From Carex sylvatica (taxonomy: Eukaryota; Streptophyta; Magnoliopsida; Poales; Cyperaceae), in NCBI GenBank assembly GCA_964058845.1, contig CAXKVR010000336.1:1-64000 (forward strand): a DNA stretch of 64,000 nt. Reading direction: 5' to 3'. A program made the position numbers and the translations under genes. Positions 1 through 11,546 of this stretch are shown here, piece after piece. Every line of letters begins with the position of its first letter. Within the stretch, counting starts at the first letter, position 1. The notes beneath the pieces were generated by a model. That model did no database searches. It was given only the letters and a program-made list of their open reading frames with translations, and had not been told where the DNA came from.

Positions 1-1363
1 TTGGAATTTTAATTTCAAACCGTAAATATTCTGTACGGTTTGGGCATTTTTAAAATTTTTCCTAAACTCTGGTTATTCTTAATAATTTATTTTATTTTTT
101 GGGTATTTTTAAAAATGTCGGTCTAATAACTCACATATTTATCCAATTAATAAAAAATGAGATTAGTTAAGTTTAAGATTATATAAAATATAATTAATAA
201 GTTATTTAGTCTCTTCTCCTTCTTTGCCCCTTCCTCTTCTGCGCATAGATTTTTCCTCACGTCCTTTTTGACGTAACTTCCCATTTTTGCTGAAACTCTC
301 TATTTATCTTGTCTCTCCCGCTTAAACTTGGAGAGAAAGAACAATAGACTCGGATATAAGGATTTCAACTCTAGCTTGATCGTCTAAAAACAAGGTAACC
401 ACTCTAACTTTTCCAACAAAATAACTCGTACTGAATTTGATGCTAATATCGCAACTGGTTATTAAAGTAGTAATTGAGTTTGAGAATCTGTGTTTTATTA
501 CTGGCATAGTTTGGAATATATATTTTTAATCTTTTGTATTGGGTATAAAGGAGAACGGTTCTAAGAAAAGAAAGAGAGATTACTAAGTTAATTATTGATT
601 AATTATAGTTTTAAGAAAATTAAACATAATTAATCTGAGTTTTGGGTATATTTGATATATACTAAAGTTATATTGGAAAAATATGTAATTTCTTAAATTT
701 TTAGATGGTAAATATATAATTACAAAAATTTGGATGGTAAATATGTAATTTCATAGTTTTTAAGTGGTATATACAAAATTCTCCATTTTTATAATATCCA
801 ACTTAAAATAGAAATTATTAAATATGTCCACAAAATCTGCCTTTTTTTTTTAAAATGTCCAAACCGATCACTAAATAGTCAGTTTCGAATTTTTATTCCA
901 AACCAGCTACCTAGTGGTTTAAAAATGAGGCTTACAAGAATATTTTATTAATAATATTGAAAAGAAGATATTTTATTTGTTTATTTGAAAAGAAAGAGTA
1001 TTTTATAAAATTTCTCTTTTTTTGACAACCGAGCTTTCTTTCCAGACTTTCAATTTTCTTTTCTCAATAAACAAATTAGTTATATTTCAATGTACTCAAT
1101 AAATTTTTTTTTAAAAACTTGATGGTGACTTAGCCGCTTAGCCACCCCCACCACTGTGACTTATCTCCGAAATTTTTATTGATATCATATTTAAAAAAAA
1201 AATCAAAACAATATAAATTATGAGAATTTAAAAAAATATCAGTTTTCAAATCAATCTGCGGCCTTATTCTTAAGAGTCACTGGCCCATCTCCGAATAATC
1301 ACTGTGTTTCGAGTTAATCTGAGCCGTCCGTTTTAATTTGCTCGAGTCAGGTACCTGAAAGTA
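1..1363. other. AT-rich intergenic DNA, no gene seen
   Basis: No open frame here has protein-like composition or a recognisable domain. The sequence is AT-rich with poly-A and poly-T runs and degenerate short repeats. I see no convincing gene or element boundary. Confidence 0.6.
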
Positions 1364-1372
1364 TTCGTATTC

Positions 1373-1561
1373 GAAAATAAATCTGCTGTGATCCATAGGA
1401 ATTGCAGGGACCTTGTAATTCCAAATCCAACATTTCATTTGTTTTGAGATTCGTGTATAAAAACAACTTCTATTGAGATTCGTGCATTTAGAAAAATTAA
1501 AGGTTTGATTCGGAATAATAGGACCCTGCAATTCCTTTTGGATCGCAGCAGATTTATTTCC
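1373..1561. mobile_element. MULE-like MITE (189 bp) with 9-bp TSD
   Basis: The two ends are inverted copies over about 50 bp; both contain AAATAAATCTGCTG followed by a GATCC-like and a GGAATTGCAGGG stretch. The element is flanked by an exact 9-bp direct repeat TTCGTATTC at 1364-1372 and 1562-1570. A 9-bp target duplication with no coding capacity fits a non-autonomous Mutator-like element (family knowledge). Classification is inferred; the terminal symmetry and duplication are read directly. Confidence 0.75.
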
Positions 1562-1572
1562 TTCGTATTCAC

Positions 1573-1775
1573 CCAACTGTGTATCTTCTTAGATATCTCA
1601 TATTTTTTGTGACCGACGTATCCGGTGCAATAGCGCAGCCGCACAGGGGTCAGAATTAGTTGGGATTTGAGATTCGTATAGAACGCTTTGAGATTCGTTC
1701 GTATAGAACGTATTTGAACGGTTGAGATTTTTCAAATAGTCACGCAAAATTTGAGATATCTCAGAGGATGCATAT
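1573..1775. mobile_element. Foldback MITE, relative of the copy at 29624
   Basis: Both termini carry AGATATCTCA followed by an A/T-rich stretch and GTGAC, in opposite orientation. The left part also shares GACCGACGT.TCCGGTGC with the 135-bp element at 29624-29758. No exact target duplication was found, so the ends are approximate. It lies directly beside the 1373 element. Confidence 0.5.
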
Positions 1776-1970
1776 TGCCCGTACCCATAGACCTTATCTC
1801 TGTTCTTAAGCACGTAGATGTCCGATCCACCGATCCACTAACAACTATAATTAAAAGATAAAATTTCAAATTAAATATCAGTCTTCTAATCAAATAAATT
1901 TTTTTTTTTATTAAATACATTCTTTTTATGTATAAAAATCTAAATTTAATTAGAAACGTAGTTGCCACAC

Positions 1971-2400
1971 ATATTATTATTATGAGGAGAGTTCCAATGC
2001 ACCATCATTTTAGTGCTCCAATATGTACCACGTCCTTTATCTTCATTTTCAAAGTCTGAACAGTTGATCCGAACAGCTTAACATGATATTCATAATAAAA
2101 TATGCTTGGAGACCAAATTTTATATTTTTTAGAATTTTTTTACTATTTTTTTAGATAGGTACAATATGATTTTATCGGATGGTCAGAATCTCCTTAAAAA
2201 GACGATTTTGTATATATATAAAAAAATAGTAAAAAAATTCTAAAAAATATAAAATTTGGTCTCCAAACATATTTTATTATGGAGATCATGTTAAGCAGTT
2301 CGAATTGACTGTTCGAACTTTGAAAATAAAAATAAAGGACATGGTGTATATTGAAGCATCAAAATAATAGTGCATTTGAACCCTCCTCTATTATTATATA
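1971..2400. mobile_element. Foldback element, GGAGACCAAATTTTA family (copy A)
   Basis: A long imperfect palindrome. The left arm runs from about 1971 and its reverse complement ends near 2400; inner arms carry TTGGAGACCAAATTTTATA at about 2106 and the reverse complement near 2260. It shares this core with eleven other elements in the window. No coding capacity. The outer arms do not match the other copies. Confidence 0.7.
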
Positions 2401-2767
2401 CTGTAATTACATAATATATTACAATTAAAATTAAAAGGGCTCCGCCTTTTAACGATTTTTTCTTTGCTTTTTTTCCCCCCTCTCCTCTTCAGTATCCGCC
2501 AGTAATCACCAATCTTACCATATAATGTAATTACATAATATATTACAATTAAAATTAAAAGGGCTCCGCCTTTTAACGATTTTTTCTTTGCTTTTTTTCC
2601 CCCCTCTCCTCTTCAGTATCCGCCCGTAATCACCAATCTTACCATATAATGTAATTACATAATATATTACAATTAAAATTTAAAGGACTCCGCCTTTTAA
2701 CGATTTTTTCTTTGCTTTTTTTCCCCCTCTCCTCTTCAGTATCCGCCGGTAATCACCAATCTTACCT
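2397..2767. repeat. Tandem repeat, 3 copies of 124 bp
   Basis: Three head-to-tail units start at 2397, 2521 and 2645, nearly identical. Each has GTAATTACATAATATATTAC, then GGGCTCCGCCTTTTAACG and a pyrimidine-rich TTTTTTCCCCCC tract. The array ends about 240 bp upstream of the RH39 start codon, so it sits in the probable promoter region of that gene. Any regulatory effect is inference. Confidence 0.9.
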
Positions 2768-3009
2768 CATATCCTTCTACCCGTTTTTAATTAAATTCTA
2801 ACCCGTTGCACATAATGCTGCACAGATAACGTTGCCAAGTAAAGCAAAAAGAAAAGCAAATAGCTGGTAACCGTAGGATTGTAATCAAACACGAATCTTA
2901 GTGAAGGGTCCAGTGACCTATCAAGATACCCGTTTTCTCTGCTACCTTCTTCCTCTTCTGACACTCTTATCCATTTCCACCTTCTCGCGCTCTAAACCCC
3001 CATTCATCC

Positions 3010-6000
3010 ATGGCAGGCGGGACTGGAAGAACCCTACTCTCACTCTCTTCTTCTACTTTCCTTTCTCGCTCTTTATACTCCTCCCTCAATCCTCGCGCCA
3101 CCCCGAGGGTTTCTCTAGGGTTTATCTACCGCCGCACTCTCTGTCTAGCCGCCATCACCTCTCCTCCCTCCACTGATAAAGCGGTCCCCCCACCGCCGTC
3201 GCGTCACGCTCTTCTCCTAGATCGTCTCAGGCTACGCCATTTGAAGGATTATGTTAGTACAACTAACATTCAGAATGTGGACGCTGAGGCAAAGAGGAAG
3301 AAGAAAGGGAAGGAGGGGGAGAAGAGCATGAAAATGCCATCAACATTTGAAGAATTGGGGTTGGAAAAGGAGTTAATGGAGTCTTTGCAAGAAATGCGAA
3401 TTGAAACACCGACTGAGATTCAGTGCATGGGTATACCAGCTGTGCTTCAAGGACAGAGTATTGTCATGGGATCTCATACTGGATCAGGCAAAACCCTTGC
3501 GTATATGCTACCTCTTGTTCAGGTTTGATTGTGTTGATTGCTGTATGATTATCATTGCTTTCCTTCCCGGTGTTTACTATGGAATGCTTAAATCAGTGTG
3601 TGATATTTTTACCTCAAATTAGAATTTGTAAAGGGTCAAGTTCTAAAGGCTGCAATGTTGCAAGGAATCATTTTAAATATTGGAAGTTAAGCCTATATAA
3701 GAATTAATAGATGTGGTTCAAATTATTATGAAATCAGCTACTTCCCACCTCAAATTAGATTTTGATAAGTTATCTTTTATATCTTTTTTTTCTTTTTTTT
3801 TTGTATTTGTAGTTGTGTTTTTAAGGTGAAATTGAATCATTAGGGTTTTAGGCAGGTAAGGTACGAGGTATATATTATTTCTGTATTTTGTGCAGCACGG
3901 ATGACGTTTGCTTAATCTCTTGGTATACGCGCATCTTCTTAATGCTATTTACTAATCAATAAATTGGGTGTTGTTGAATGGCAGCTAATGCGGAGAGATG
4001 AAACCTTATCTGGTGTATTGATGAAGCCGAGGCGTCCCCGGGCTGTGGTGCTCTGCCCCACCCGGGAACTCTCTGAGCAGGTGTTCCCATTATTAGTTTT
4101 TGTATAATGAATGGAATATATCAATGCTCCTTCAATTTACGCTTCTTGTTTCTTTGATTTTGGTTTATTACTATGCTACCCTGATATTATGTTGAAGTAG
4201 CCACAATGTCCAATGTCCGTATTGGACATGTATCCGACATGGATCCATGCATGATACATGTACATTGTGTATCAGACACGCCATGCAGAGAATCCAGCTT
4301 TGTAAATTAAAGATAGGAAGATGTTAAGTATATAACCTTACGGTATTCTAGATTTTTGATATTTTCCAAATCACGATTTCTGCATCGTATCTAATACAAT
4401 ACCTGTACCCCGTATCCTTGCAACATAGGTTTATTATTATGGTCCCTCTAGCTGACATGTAAACAGAATAATAAAATTTTGCATGCTGAGGTTTATTTAG
4501 ACTATGTTATCCCTTTATGTAACATATTTGGTCCATGGAAACCTTGGAAAAGAAATTTTAAATGACCATATGTAATTCACTCAGAAATAAAATATATTAA
4601 AAAGCTTGTAGCTTGAGCTGTTTCATTGTAAATGGATGCTTTTTTTAGGTGTATCGGGTGTCAAAGTCTATAAGTCATCATGCAAGGTTTAGGTCTACAA
4701 TGGTGAGTGGTGGGGTACGCCTGAAGCCTCAGGAGGACTCATTGAATGCTCCAGTTGACATGGTTGTGGGGACCCCTGGTCGTATTCTCCAACATATTAA
4801 GGATGGAAACATCGTTTATGGGGATATTAAATATGTGGTATGTGCTTCTTTCATACCAGATATGTAATTGTATGTGTAATTTCTGTTGCATTTGTAGTAC
4901 TGAACTTCTGAGTGCCCCAAACGAGAACAAACCCACAAATAACTAAATTCAAGTCAACCCTATCTTACCGCATTTTAATCCGTAACTGTGCTAGTCAGCC
5001 AGAGACAATTCTCACATGTACACTACTAAGGTGCATAATTGCTCTCTGTTTTATATTATTTAATTTTTTTTTTTTTTTCAGTTTCTTTAATTTCTTATCA
5101 TCTGTAGGTTTTGGATGAGGCAGATACAATGTTTGATCAAGGTTTTGGTCCTGATATTCGAAAATTTCTGGCCCCGTTAAGGACTAGAGCTTCAAAATTT
5201 GGCGATAAAGGGTTTCAGACTGTTCTCGTCACCGCCACCATGACAGAGGTGATTATCGTCTCCTAGATATCCTATCAAATCTGTAATTTTCAAACAGCAA
5301 TATTTTGTTTTATCAGTGGTGAGGTTTTACTATCTGGTGATTTTGTTTGTCAATCCAATCATATGGTAATTACTCTATCATTCCTTGGGGCTAATTCCAT
5401 TTGTATATCCACAAAAATAAAGATGTGCGCAACACATAGGTGTTTCACTGCTAATCTCAACACATATATAAGGGTGAAGAAGAATGTTATCCCATTTCTA
5501 TGAAGATATTAAGTGGTGGAGATATAGATGATGAATACCATGTTTAGAGGGGCATATTTTTTGTTTCTCACTTTTACAGAATTTTATACTAGAAGTTATT
5601 GCCTTTTCAAATTATTATAGGCCGTACAAAAACTGGTAGATGAGGAATTTCAAGGAATAGTGCATCTGCGAACCTCCACATTTCAGAAAAAGGTAGCTTC
5701 CGCAAGGCATGATTTCATCAAGGTTGCTGGGTCCGAAAACAAGCTTGAAGCACTTATTCAGGTAATTTCTCTTTTGTTATATTGGATAAAGTACCCTTTT
5801 TTTTTTCAAAAAATGGAACCATATTGTTGGTGGAGTACTAAACTACTAACATTGTTTGAGAAATTTCCAAATAATAAGGCCCTTTCTGATTTAAAAATTG
5901 TTTTTTTATCTAAAATATTGATAATCTAGGGGCTTGTTTTCAAACTTCTCTTTTTTATCTTAATAGTTTTATGAGGCATAGTGATTTTTTCAGATATGTA

Positions 6001-8277
6001 ATTGTAACTTCCATGATTGTGTGCAGGTTCTTGAACCGAGCTTGTCCAAGGGAAACCGTGTCATGGTGTTCTGTAATACGTTAAATTCAAGCCGTGCTGT
6101 AGACCACTATCTCAGTGAAAATCAAATTTCAACTGTAAATTACCATGGCGAGGTGCCGGCTGAGGAAAGGTTTTGAATGCTCAACTACTTTGATTTGACT
6201 TTCTCTCTCTCTCTTTTGTTTGCAGAAAGCATGTCTGTTATGTTCTTGGTCTTCTGAACCTATAAACTGTGAAAATCATTTGTATATTTTTCATAAGTTT
6301 AATATAACACATATTTGATTATGCTAAGGATCCCTTAAAATGACAACTTTTGAATACTTTCCATACCACAATATGTTCCATAGGTTTAATTGCTACCATC
6401 AGGTAGCAGAACCCAGAGAAAAGAAAAACAAGTTTCAATATGACATTGATATAGCACAAGTCGCTGTGCAACCTGAAACTGTTAAAGTTTGCTTGGGGAG
6501 AAAGAAGGAACAATTTCATGTTTTCGCTTAGAAAACATCAAATATTATGTATAGCCTGCATTGTTTTTAATGTATGCCGGTCTGCATAGGATGGTTTTCT
6601 TTGGCATCTTTTGAAGCAACTGGGTACGGGAGGGATACATAGCATAACTTTCATTTTGTAGAGGATACCTGGTACGGTACTTTGTTGTAAATTTATGTAC
6701 CCCCAAGTATCACATCCCAGAAATAAACGAGTGAAAAATGGATTTTTACTCTCTTTTTTTTATGGTGGGGGGGGGGGGGGGGGGGGGGTGCCTTGTTTTT
6801 TTTCATTTTTATCCTCATAACTGTTAACACAAATACAATAGATCACTTGAATTGGGATATTGTGCAGAGTTGAGAATTTGAAGAAATTCAAAAGCGAAGA
6901 TGGAGACTGTCCCACATTGGTTTGCACTGATCTAGCAGCTAGAGGTCTTGACCTAGATGTTGACCATGTTATCATGTTCGACTTCCCTTTGAACTCTGTA
7001 TGTACATTTCTTTGCATCTCCTGTTGTATTCTTCTGTTTTCTTCACTGTTATCATTTTCTAGTATCTTCCAGTATCATGAATTAACTATTATGAAGTATT
7101 CGTTTAGTACTCCGATGAATTTGTATCTAGCATGTATAAAGAAGAACATAAAACTGAAAAGAAAAAAAAAGAGTTGGCTAGTAATAGCGAAGTCTGATCC
7201 CAGTTACCTGTTGGAATTTGCCATTTGTGTCTAGTATAGTGTTACCGTTCTGGTACTGCAGTACAGTTTTAGTAAGTCTATATGTTTGATTTATTTTCAA
7301 TTTCATGTAGTTTGATACACACCTAAGCATCTTTTTTTTTCCTTGTAAATTTCCTCTGTAGATTGATTACCTACATAGAACTGGAAGAACGGCCCGTATG
7401 GGTGCCAAAGGTAACATTTGCATATATCCTAACCACCTTTTTTATGCTGATTCCTTGCAATTTGTGTTACTAGTTTTTTCTTTTGTTGGTATGACTTGAT
7501 GCGGCTCTTTGGTGCTTATGTGCTTCATGTTTCCAATTTTGGAATTCAGGAAAAATAACAAGCCTTGTGGCAAAGAAAGATGTACCTCTAGCCACTCGAA
7601 TTGAGGACGCCATAAAGAAGAACGAGAGTTTGGAAGCATTGAATGTCAATACTGTCAGAAAAGCAGCACCAGCATCCCCTTCCACAAGAAAAATCACCAC
7701 ACGAGGAAGGAATTCAAAGCTCATGAAAGTCAATACCACTATCCAAAAGGGCAAATCTGCTACTGGGACTAGGACCATGGCCAAAAATCTGAACAAGGTT
7801 GTGATTAAAAAGTTTAATAAGGCATCTCCTAAATCTACTAAGGGTGATTCCAAGTATGCAAGTCCTAGAACTCCAAAAGATTCCAAGTATGCAAGCCCCA
7901 GGCCTCCAAAAGATTCCAAGTATGCAAGTTCTAGGCCTCCGAAAGATTCCAAGTATGCAAGTTCGAGGCCTCCGAAAGATTCCAAGTATGCAAGTTCTAG
8001 GCCTCCGAAAGATTCCAAGTATGCAAGTTCTAGGCCTCCAAAAGATTCCAAGTCTACCAATGGTAGGCCTCCAAAAGATCCCAAGTCTACCAATGGTAGG
8101 CCTTCAAAAGATGATGATAAATATGCAAGTCTTAGGCCTCCAAAGGATTCCAAGTTTAGAACAACCTTCGAGAGTAGAAAAGCTGATGGTGGTGGTAAGA
8201 GAAGCGGTGCCAAACTCAGTGTAGTTGGTTTCAGGGGTCGTAGTAGCTCTGGAAGGCGCACACCATCAGGCTACTAA
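3010..8277 (+). CDS. RH39: DEAD-box ATP-dependent RNA helicase 39-like, chloroplastic
   Basis: Nine exons: 3010-3522, 3985-4080, 4649-4837, 5108-5248, 5621-5761, 6027-6169, 6868-6997, 7362-7410, 7550-8277; phases close to 709 aa. Seen in the protein: a Ser/Arg-rich transit-like N-terminus, Q-motif PTEIQ (134-138), Walker [10 protein letters not shown] (154-162), PTRELSEQ (196-203), TPGR (245-248), DEAD (269-272), TAT (308-310), TDLAARGLD (428-436) and HRTGRTAR (456-463), so all helicase motifs are intact. The core and the C-terminal KLSVVGFRG motif match Arabidopsis RH39, known to act in chloroplast 23S rRNA maturation; the role here is inferred by orthology. The C-terminal tail (about 480-709) is basic and contains nine 11-residue repeats at 567-666. 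The ATG chosen is the first in frame before the transit-like region. Intron 6 contains a 22-G run. Confidence 0.95.
6767..6788 (+). repeat. Poly-G homopolymer (22 G) in RH39 intron 6
   Basis: A run of 22 consecutive G residues lies about 80 bp upstream of the exon 7 acceptor. It is on the coding strand and so would be in the pre-mRNA. The exact length may be affected by sequencing or assembly error. Confidence 0.8.
7846..8145 (+). repeat. Coding minisatellite, 9 units of 33 bp in RH39
   Basis: Nine in-frame units encode DSKYAS(P/S)RPPK-type repeats. Units 3-6 are identical at the protein level, units 7-8 read (S/P)KSTNGRP(P/S)K, and unit 9 has one extra Asp codon. Units keep a multiple of three, so frame is preserved. 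The array extends the basic tail after the helicase core. Confidence 0.95.
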
Positions 8278-8880
8278 TCTTTTTTTTCTTTTTCTTTTTT
8301 TATGTATTACTTTTTTGGTCATTATTTTTTCAATCATAAACTGTGAATATTGGGAGCAAGCTAGGAAAGTGAATCTGTTTTTCTATGTAAAGTTACAACT
8401 ACTTTACTGCAATGGACAAGCTTGTAGTGCCAACAGAGTAGTAACTAAGAGAAGTTAGATAAGCTTTTAATTGCTTTGTTTGTATTTTTGGGTGTAAAAG
8501 TTAGGTCATGTATTCAAATTTTGCAATGGCAGCTTCCTAATAAGGTGAAGGCCTTTATTTTGGTTTTATATATCCTGTTGATTTTACTAAAAGGAAATCA
8601 AAGTTTAGAAAGTTGTGCAACCTAAAATTGTCGTGTTAAAAGTGAAAATTAATTTAAACATGCTTACATGTACATTTATAAAGGAATTTTTAAATACTAA
8701 TGTAATTTTAGCTACAGAAATTAAAAATAATTGGTAGTTTATTAGTTTTGCTAATTAATAATCTCGCTAAAGGCACGTCACCATTTACGATTAATTTTAA
8801 GATGTAAGAAAATTTATTAAAATATGCGACATGTTTCATAAACTAAAATTAGACTGCTATTGCATACATGATGGTTTGAT

Positions 8881-9021
8881 GTAACAGAATATTTCTATTT
8901 AGATCTGGACTGTCAGATCAGAATCCGAGCCAATCCGGTCAGAGAAGGAATGCACGGGACTCTTTAATATTCGTGCAGAGTCTGATCGGACGGTGAAATC
9001 TAAATAGAAATATTATGTTAC
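8881..9021. mobile_element. Small foldback MITE just upstream of SG1 (family also at 29814)
   Basis: Ends GTAACAGAATATTTC and, inverted, GTAACATAATATTTC, with inverted TCTATTTAGAT inside. The centre has GATCAGA, AATCCG and TTAATATTCGTGC blocks. A second copy with the centre in the opposite orientation lies at 29814-29952. No clear target duplication was found. It ends 50 bp before the SG1 start codon, so it lies in the promoter or 5' UTR. Confidence 0.7.
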
Positions 9022-9071
9022 CTTAGCCGATATGAATTCCGCGAACTAAGAGCGCACTGAGCTCTGCAGCC

Positions 9072-11234
9072 ATGGCGAGTCTCTTTTCTCCTTCCCTCTC
9101 TTTCTCTCTCCACCATTTCCCTCAACCCAAGTCCACTAATTTTTCTCCCAGAAGCAAACAACTCGCTCTTCTGAGAGTCTCAATTCGACATCAGTTCAAC
9201 TCCAATCTCCACAAAATCGCATGCACCAAAACCCCACAGTTTTTCCTCCAATCCATAGTCAAGGGCTCAGCGTTGTTTCTTGTCGGTTCATACCTCTTTT
9301 TGGGTCAATTCCATTTCAAACCCATATTAGCCATAATTACCCCTCAGAGTAGCAACATTTCTTCACCACTAGAGGAAAAATCAAACACCCGAAAGGAGAA
9401 AGAGGAAAAGGAAAAGAAAGATAAAAAGAAGAATAAGAAGTATGATGAGGTGTTGGAGATGTATGAGAGGTTTTTGGACAAGAAACCAATGGATGTGGGG
9501 GCTCTAAAAATTGTTTTGTATGGGAAATTAAGAAAGGGGAAGATGGAGGAGGCACTGGAATACATCAAAAGATTGGTATTGATTTGCATTTTCTGTACCA
9601 GATACCGGTAGTGTACCAGTCAGATAAAGAAATGAAATTCTACTGAAAGCCAAGGCCCCTAAATTAGGCACTGTTACTATTATATTATGTGAGAAACTAT
9701 CTAGGTAAGTTACAGTCCAGGTCAAGTACTGGTTTATATTTACTGGTACCTTAAAGAAATCTAACTCTTTTGGTAAACTTTTTACTTACTGTGCTTCGAC
9801 TTTTGTACAGTACCAATCTGGATCTGGTAAAGTACCCATATGCATGACTACACTCTATGCCAGACTAGTACTAGAAAGATGAGAATGTCAACATCATCCA
9901 GACCTATTCGTTTCGTAGTCACATGTATTTTCGGACTAATAGTGTGGGTTATGTTAGGAAATTCTCGAGCCGGGAGATGTGGAGTGGCGATTACTAGAGG
10001 CGGTAACATATGAAAGAATGGGGAAGCTGAGTAAGGCTAAAAAAGTTTACAGGGAAATCTTGGATGAGACACCGCTTTTCACTAAAGCCCTCCATGTTAG
10101 TTTTAAATTTTTGAAACAGTTGTGAAAAACTGTTAGCTTTCATGTGGGGTTAATTGAATGGTAATTGCATTTGATTTGTGTTACTGGTACTATATTTGTA
10201 TGGTCAGGTTCATTACAAGTTAGTACTCACATGAGACTGGTACTGGTTAAGTCAAAATTTCTTTTCTCTTGCATTTTGTGACCATAATTGCCTGATACAA
10301 GGCTAGTTTTGCCTTAAGAGGTCCAAAATCTAAATAATAAATAAAAACAGGCATTTTGTCGGGATAATCTCGCTTTGTACCAGGACAGTCAGGTCGTAAT
10401 CTCTCCTGGTTTATTTACTATTCAGTACAAATTCTCTATAAGAGTTTGAAAGATCCTTGAATGCTATTTGGTAAATTGAGAGCTTCCATTTCAGGGGTTA
10501 GCGATGGTAATGCACAAAAATCACGAAGGCTCAGCTTCTATTGAAATGCTAAATGAAGCTTTAGAATTAGCGTGTCGTGAGAATAGAGTCACTGAAGAAT
10601 GCAATATCAAAATTTTAATTGCAATGATGCACATTGTCAAGGTGTAGTTTATATTAAGTTAGTTTGATTGTTGCTATATAATTAATAGTGTTTATATTAA
10701 GTTAAATTGAATTTTTTCTTATTTTCATTTTCCTTTTATTGTATGCTTCGAAAGGGTGATTTGGATGGTGCCTTGAAGAAATTTGAAGATATGACCAACA
10801 AGGATCTAAAAGATTTTAGACCTTACCTTTGTAAGGTAGCCCCTCCTTCCTCTCTACTTTTCTTTCCTTACAAAATATTACATGTAAAAGCAACGGAAAA
10901 ACTGTGAATTTCACTAAGTCTGTTACAAAATACTATGATTCATTAATAAAAGTTTTCCAACTAATTTAAGTTGTTCTCAAGTTTGATGTTGTTAATTAAG
11001 CATGAATTAGTTTGTTAATGTCATTTTATTATACTTTTCTATCAACAGGGAATATTATATAGCCTTTTGGATAAAAAGAAAGAAGCAGATGAGCAGCTTC
11101 AGATATATAGAAGTCTCGTACCTGACGAGTTCCCGCAAAGAGGTTTCCTTGAAGATTGCATACGTACAGCCAAAACTGATTCTCATGACCGGCTTCACAA
11201 AGATTTTTTCTCTGATTCTTCATTTAGAACTTGA
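9072..11234 (+). CDS. SG1: SLOW GREEN 1-like chloroplast TPR protein
   Basis: Five exons: 9072-9575, 9958-10095, 10495-10641, 10755-10835, 11049-11234; all phase 0, giving 351 aa. The N-terminus is Ser/Pro/Phe-rich and poor in acidic residues, as in plastid transit peptides. A hydrophobic segment (about 64-80) is followed by a charged Lys/Glu stretch (101-124). From about 122 to 320 there are TPR-like helix pairs (for example ALEYIKRL, GDVEWRLLEAVTYERMGKL, DGALKKFEDM, YLCKGILYSLLDKKEEA-type). This arrangement and the conserved block LAMVMHKNHEG match SLOW GREEN 1, a plastid protein needed for normal chloroplast development in Arabidopsis. Function is inferred from the family. Another plastid TPR protein is the alternative. 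The next gene starts only about 310 bp downstream. Confidence 0.82.
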
Positions 11235-11546
11235 ATTTGAGCGTATTAATTGTGAATTATGTTTTGCACATACTGTAATTACTGTTAGACATCTCCAATG
11301 CTGAATGAGCTGTTCTGGTTTTTAAATTTGTGGAGATGTATCTTTTAAGAAATATCAAAAACAGCACAAGTTCAATTTTCTAATGGCCCGAAGAAAAAGC
11401 CCAAAACCCAAATCCAAAACGTCTAAAACCCCAAAGCCCGAAATCTATCAAGACACAAACCCCGTTCCCCTTCTCTCTCTCAGCGCCAGCGGGTTCACTT
11501 CTCGGTTCCCACTTTCTCGGAAAAACAAAGACAAGGTAAGGTTAGC

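Noticed and set aside
7844..8224. 126-aa frame with IPSMQV repeats on the plus strand
   Set aside because: Alternative frame of the same 33-bp repeats within RH39 exon 9.
7470..8261. 263-aa open frame on the minus strand with LESFGGL repeats
   Set aside because: It is the antisense shadow of the RH39 coding minisatellite; repeat structure keeps the reverse frame open. No independent gene evidence.
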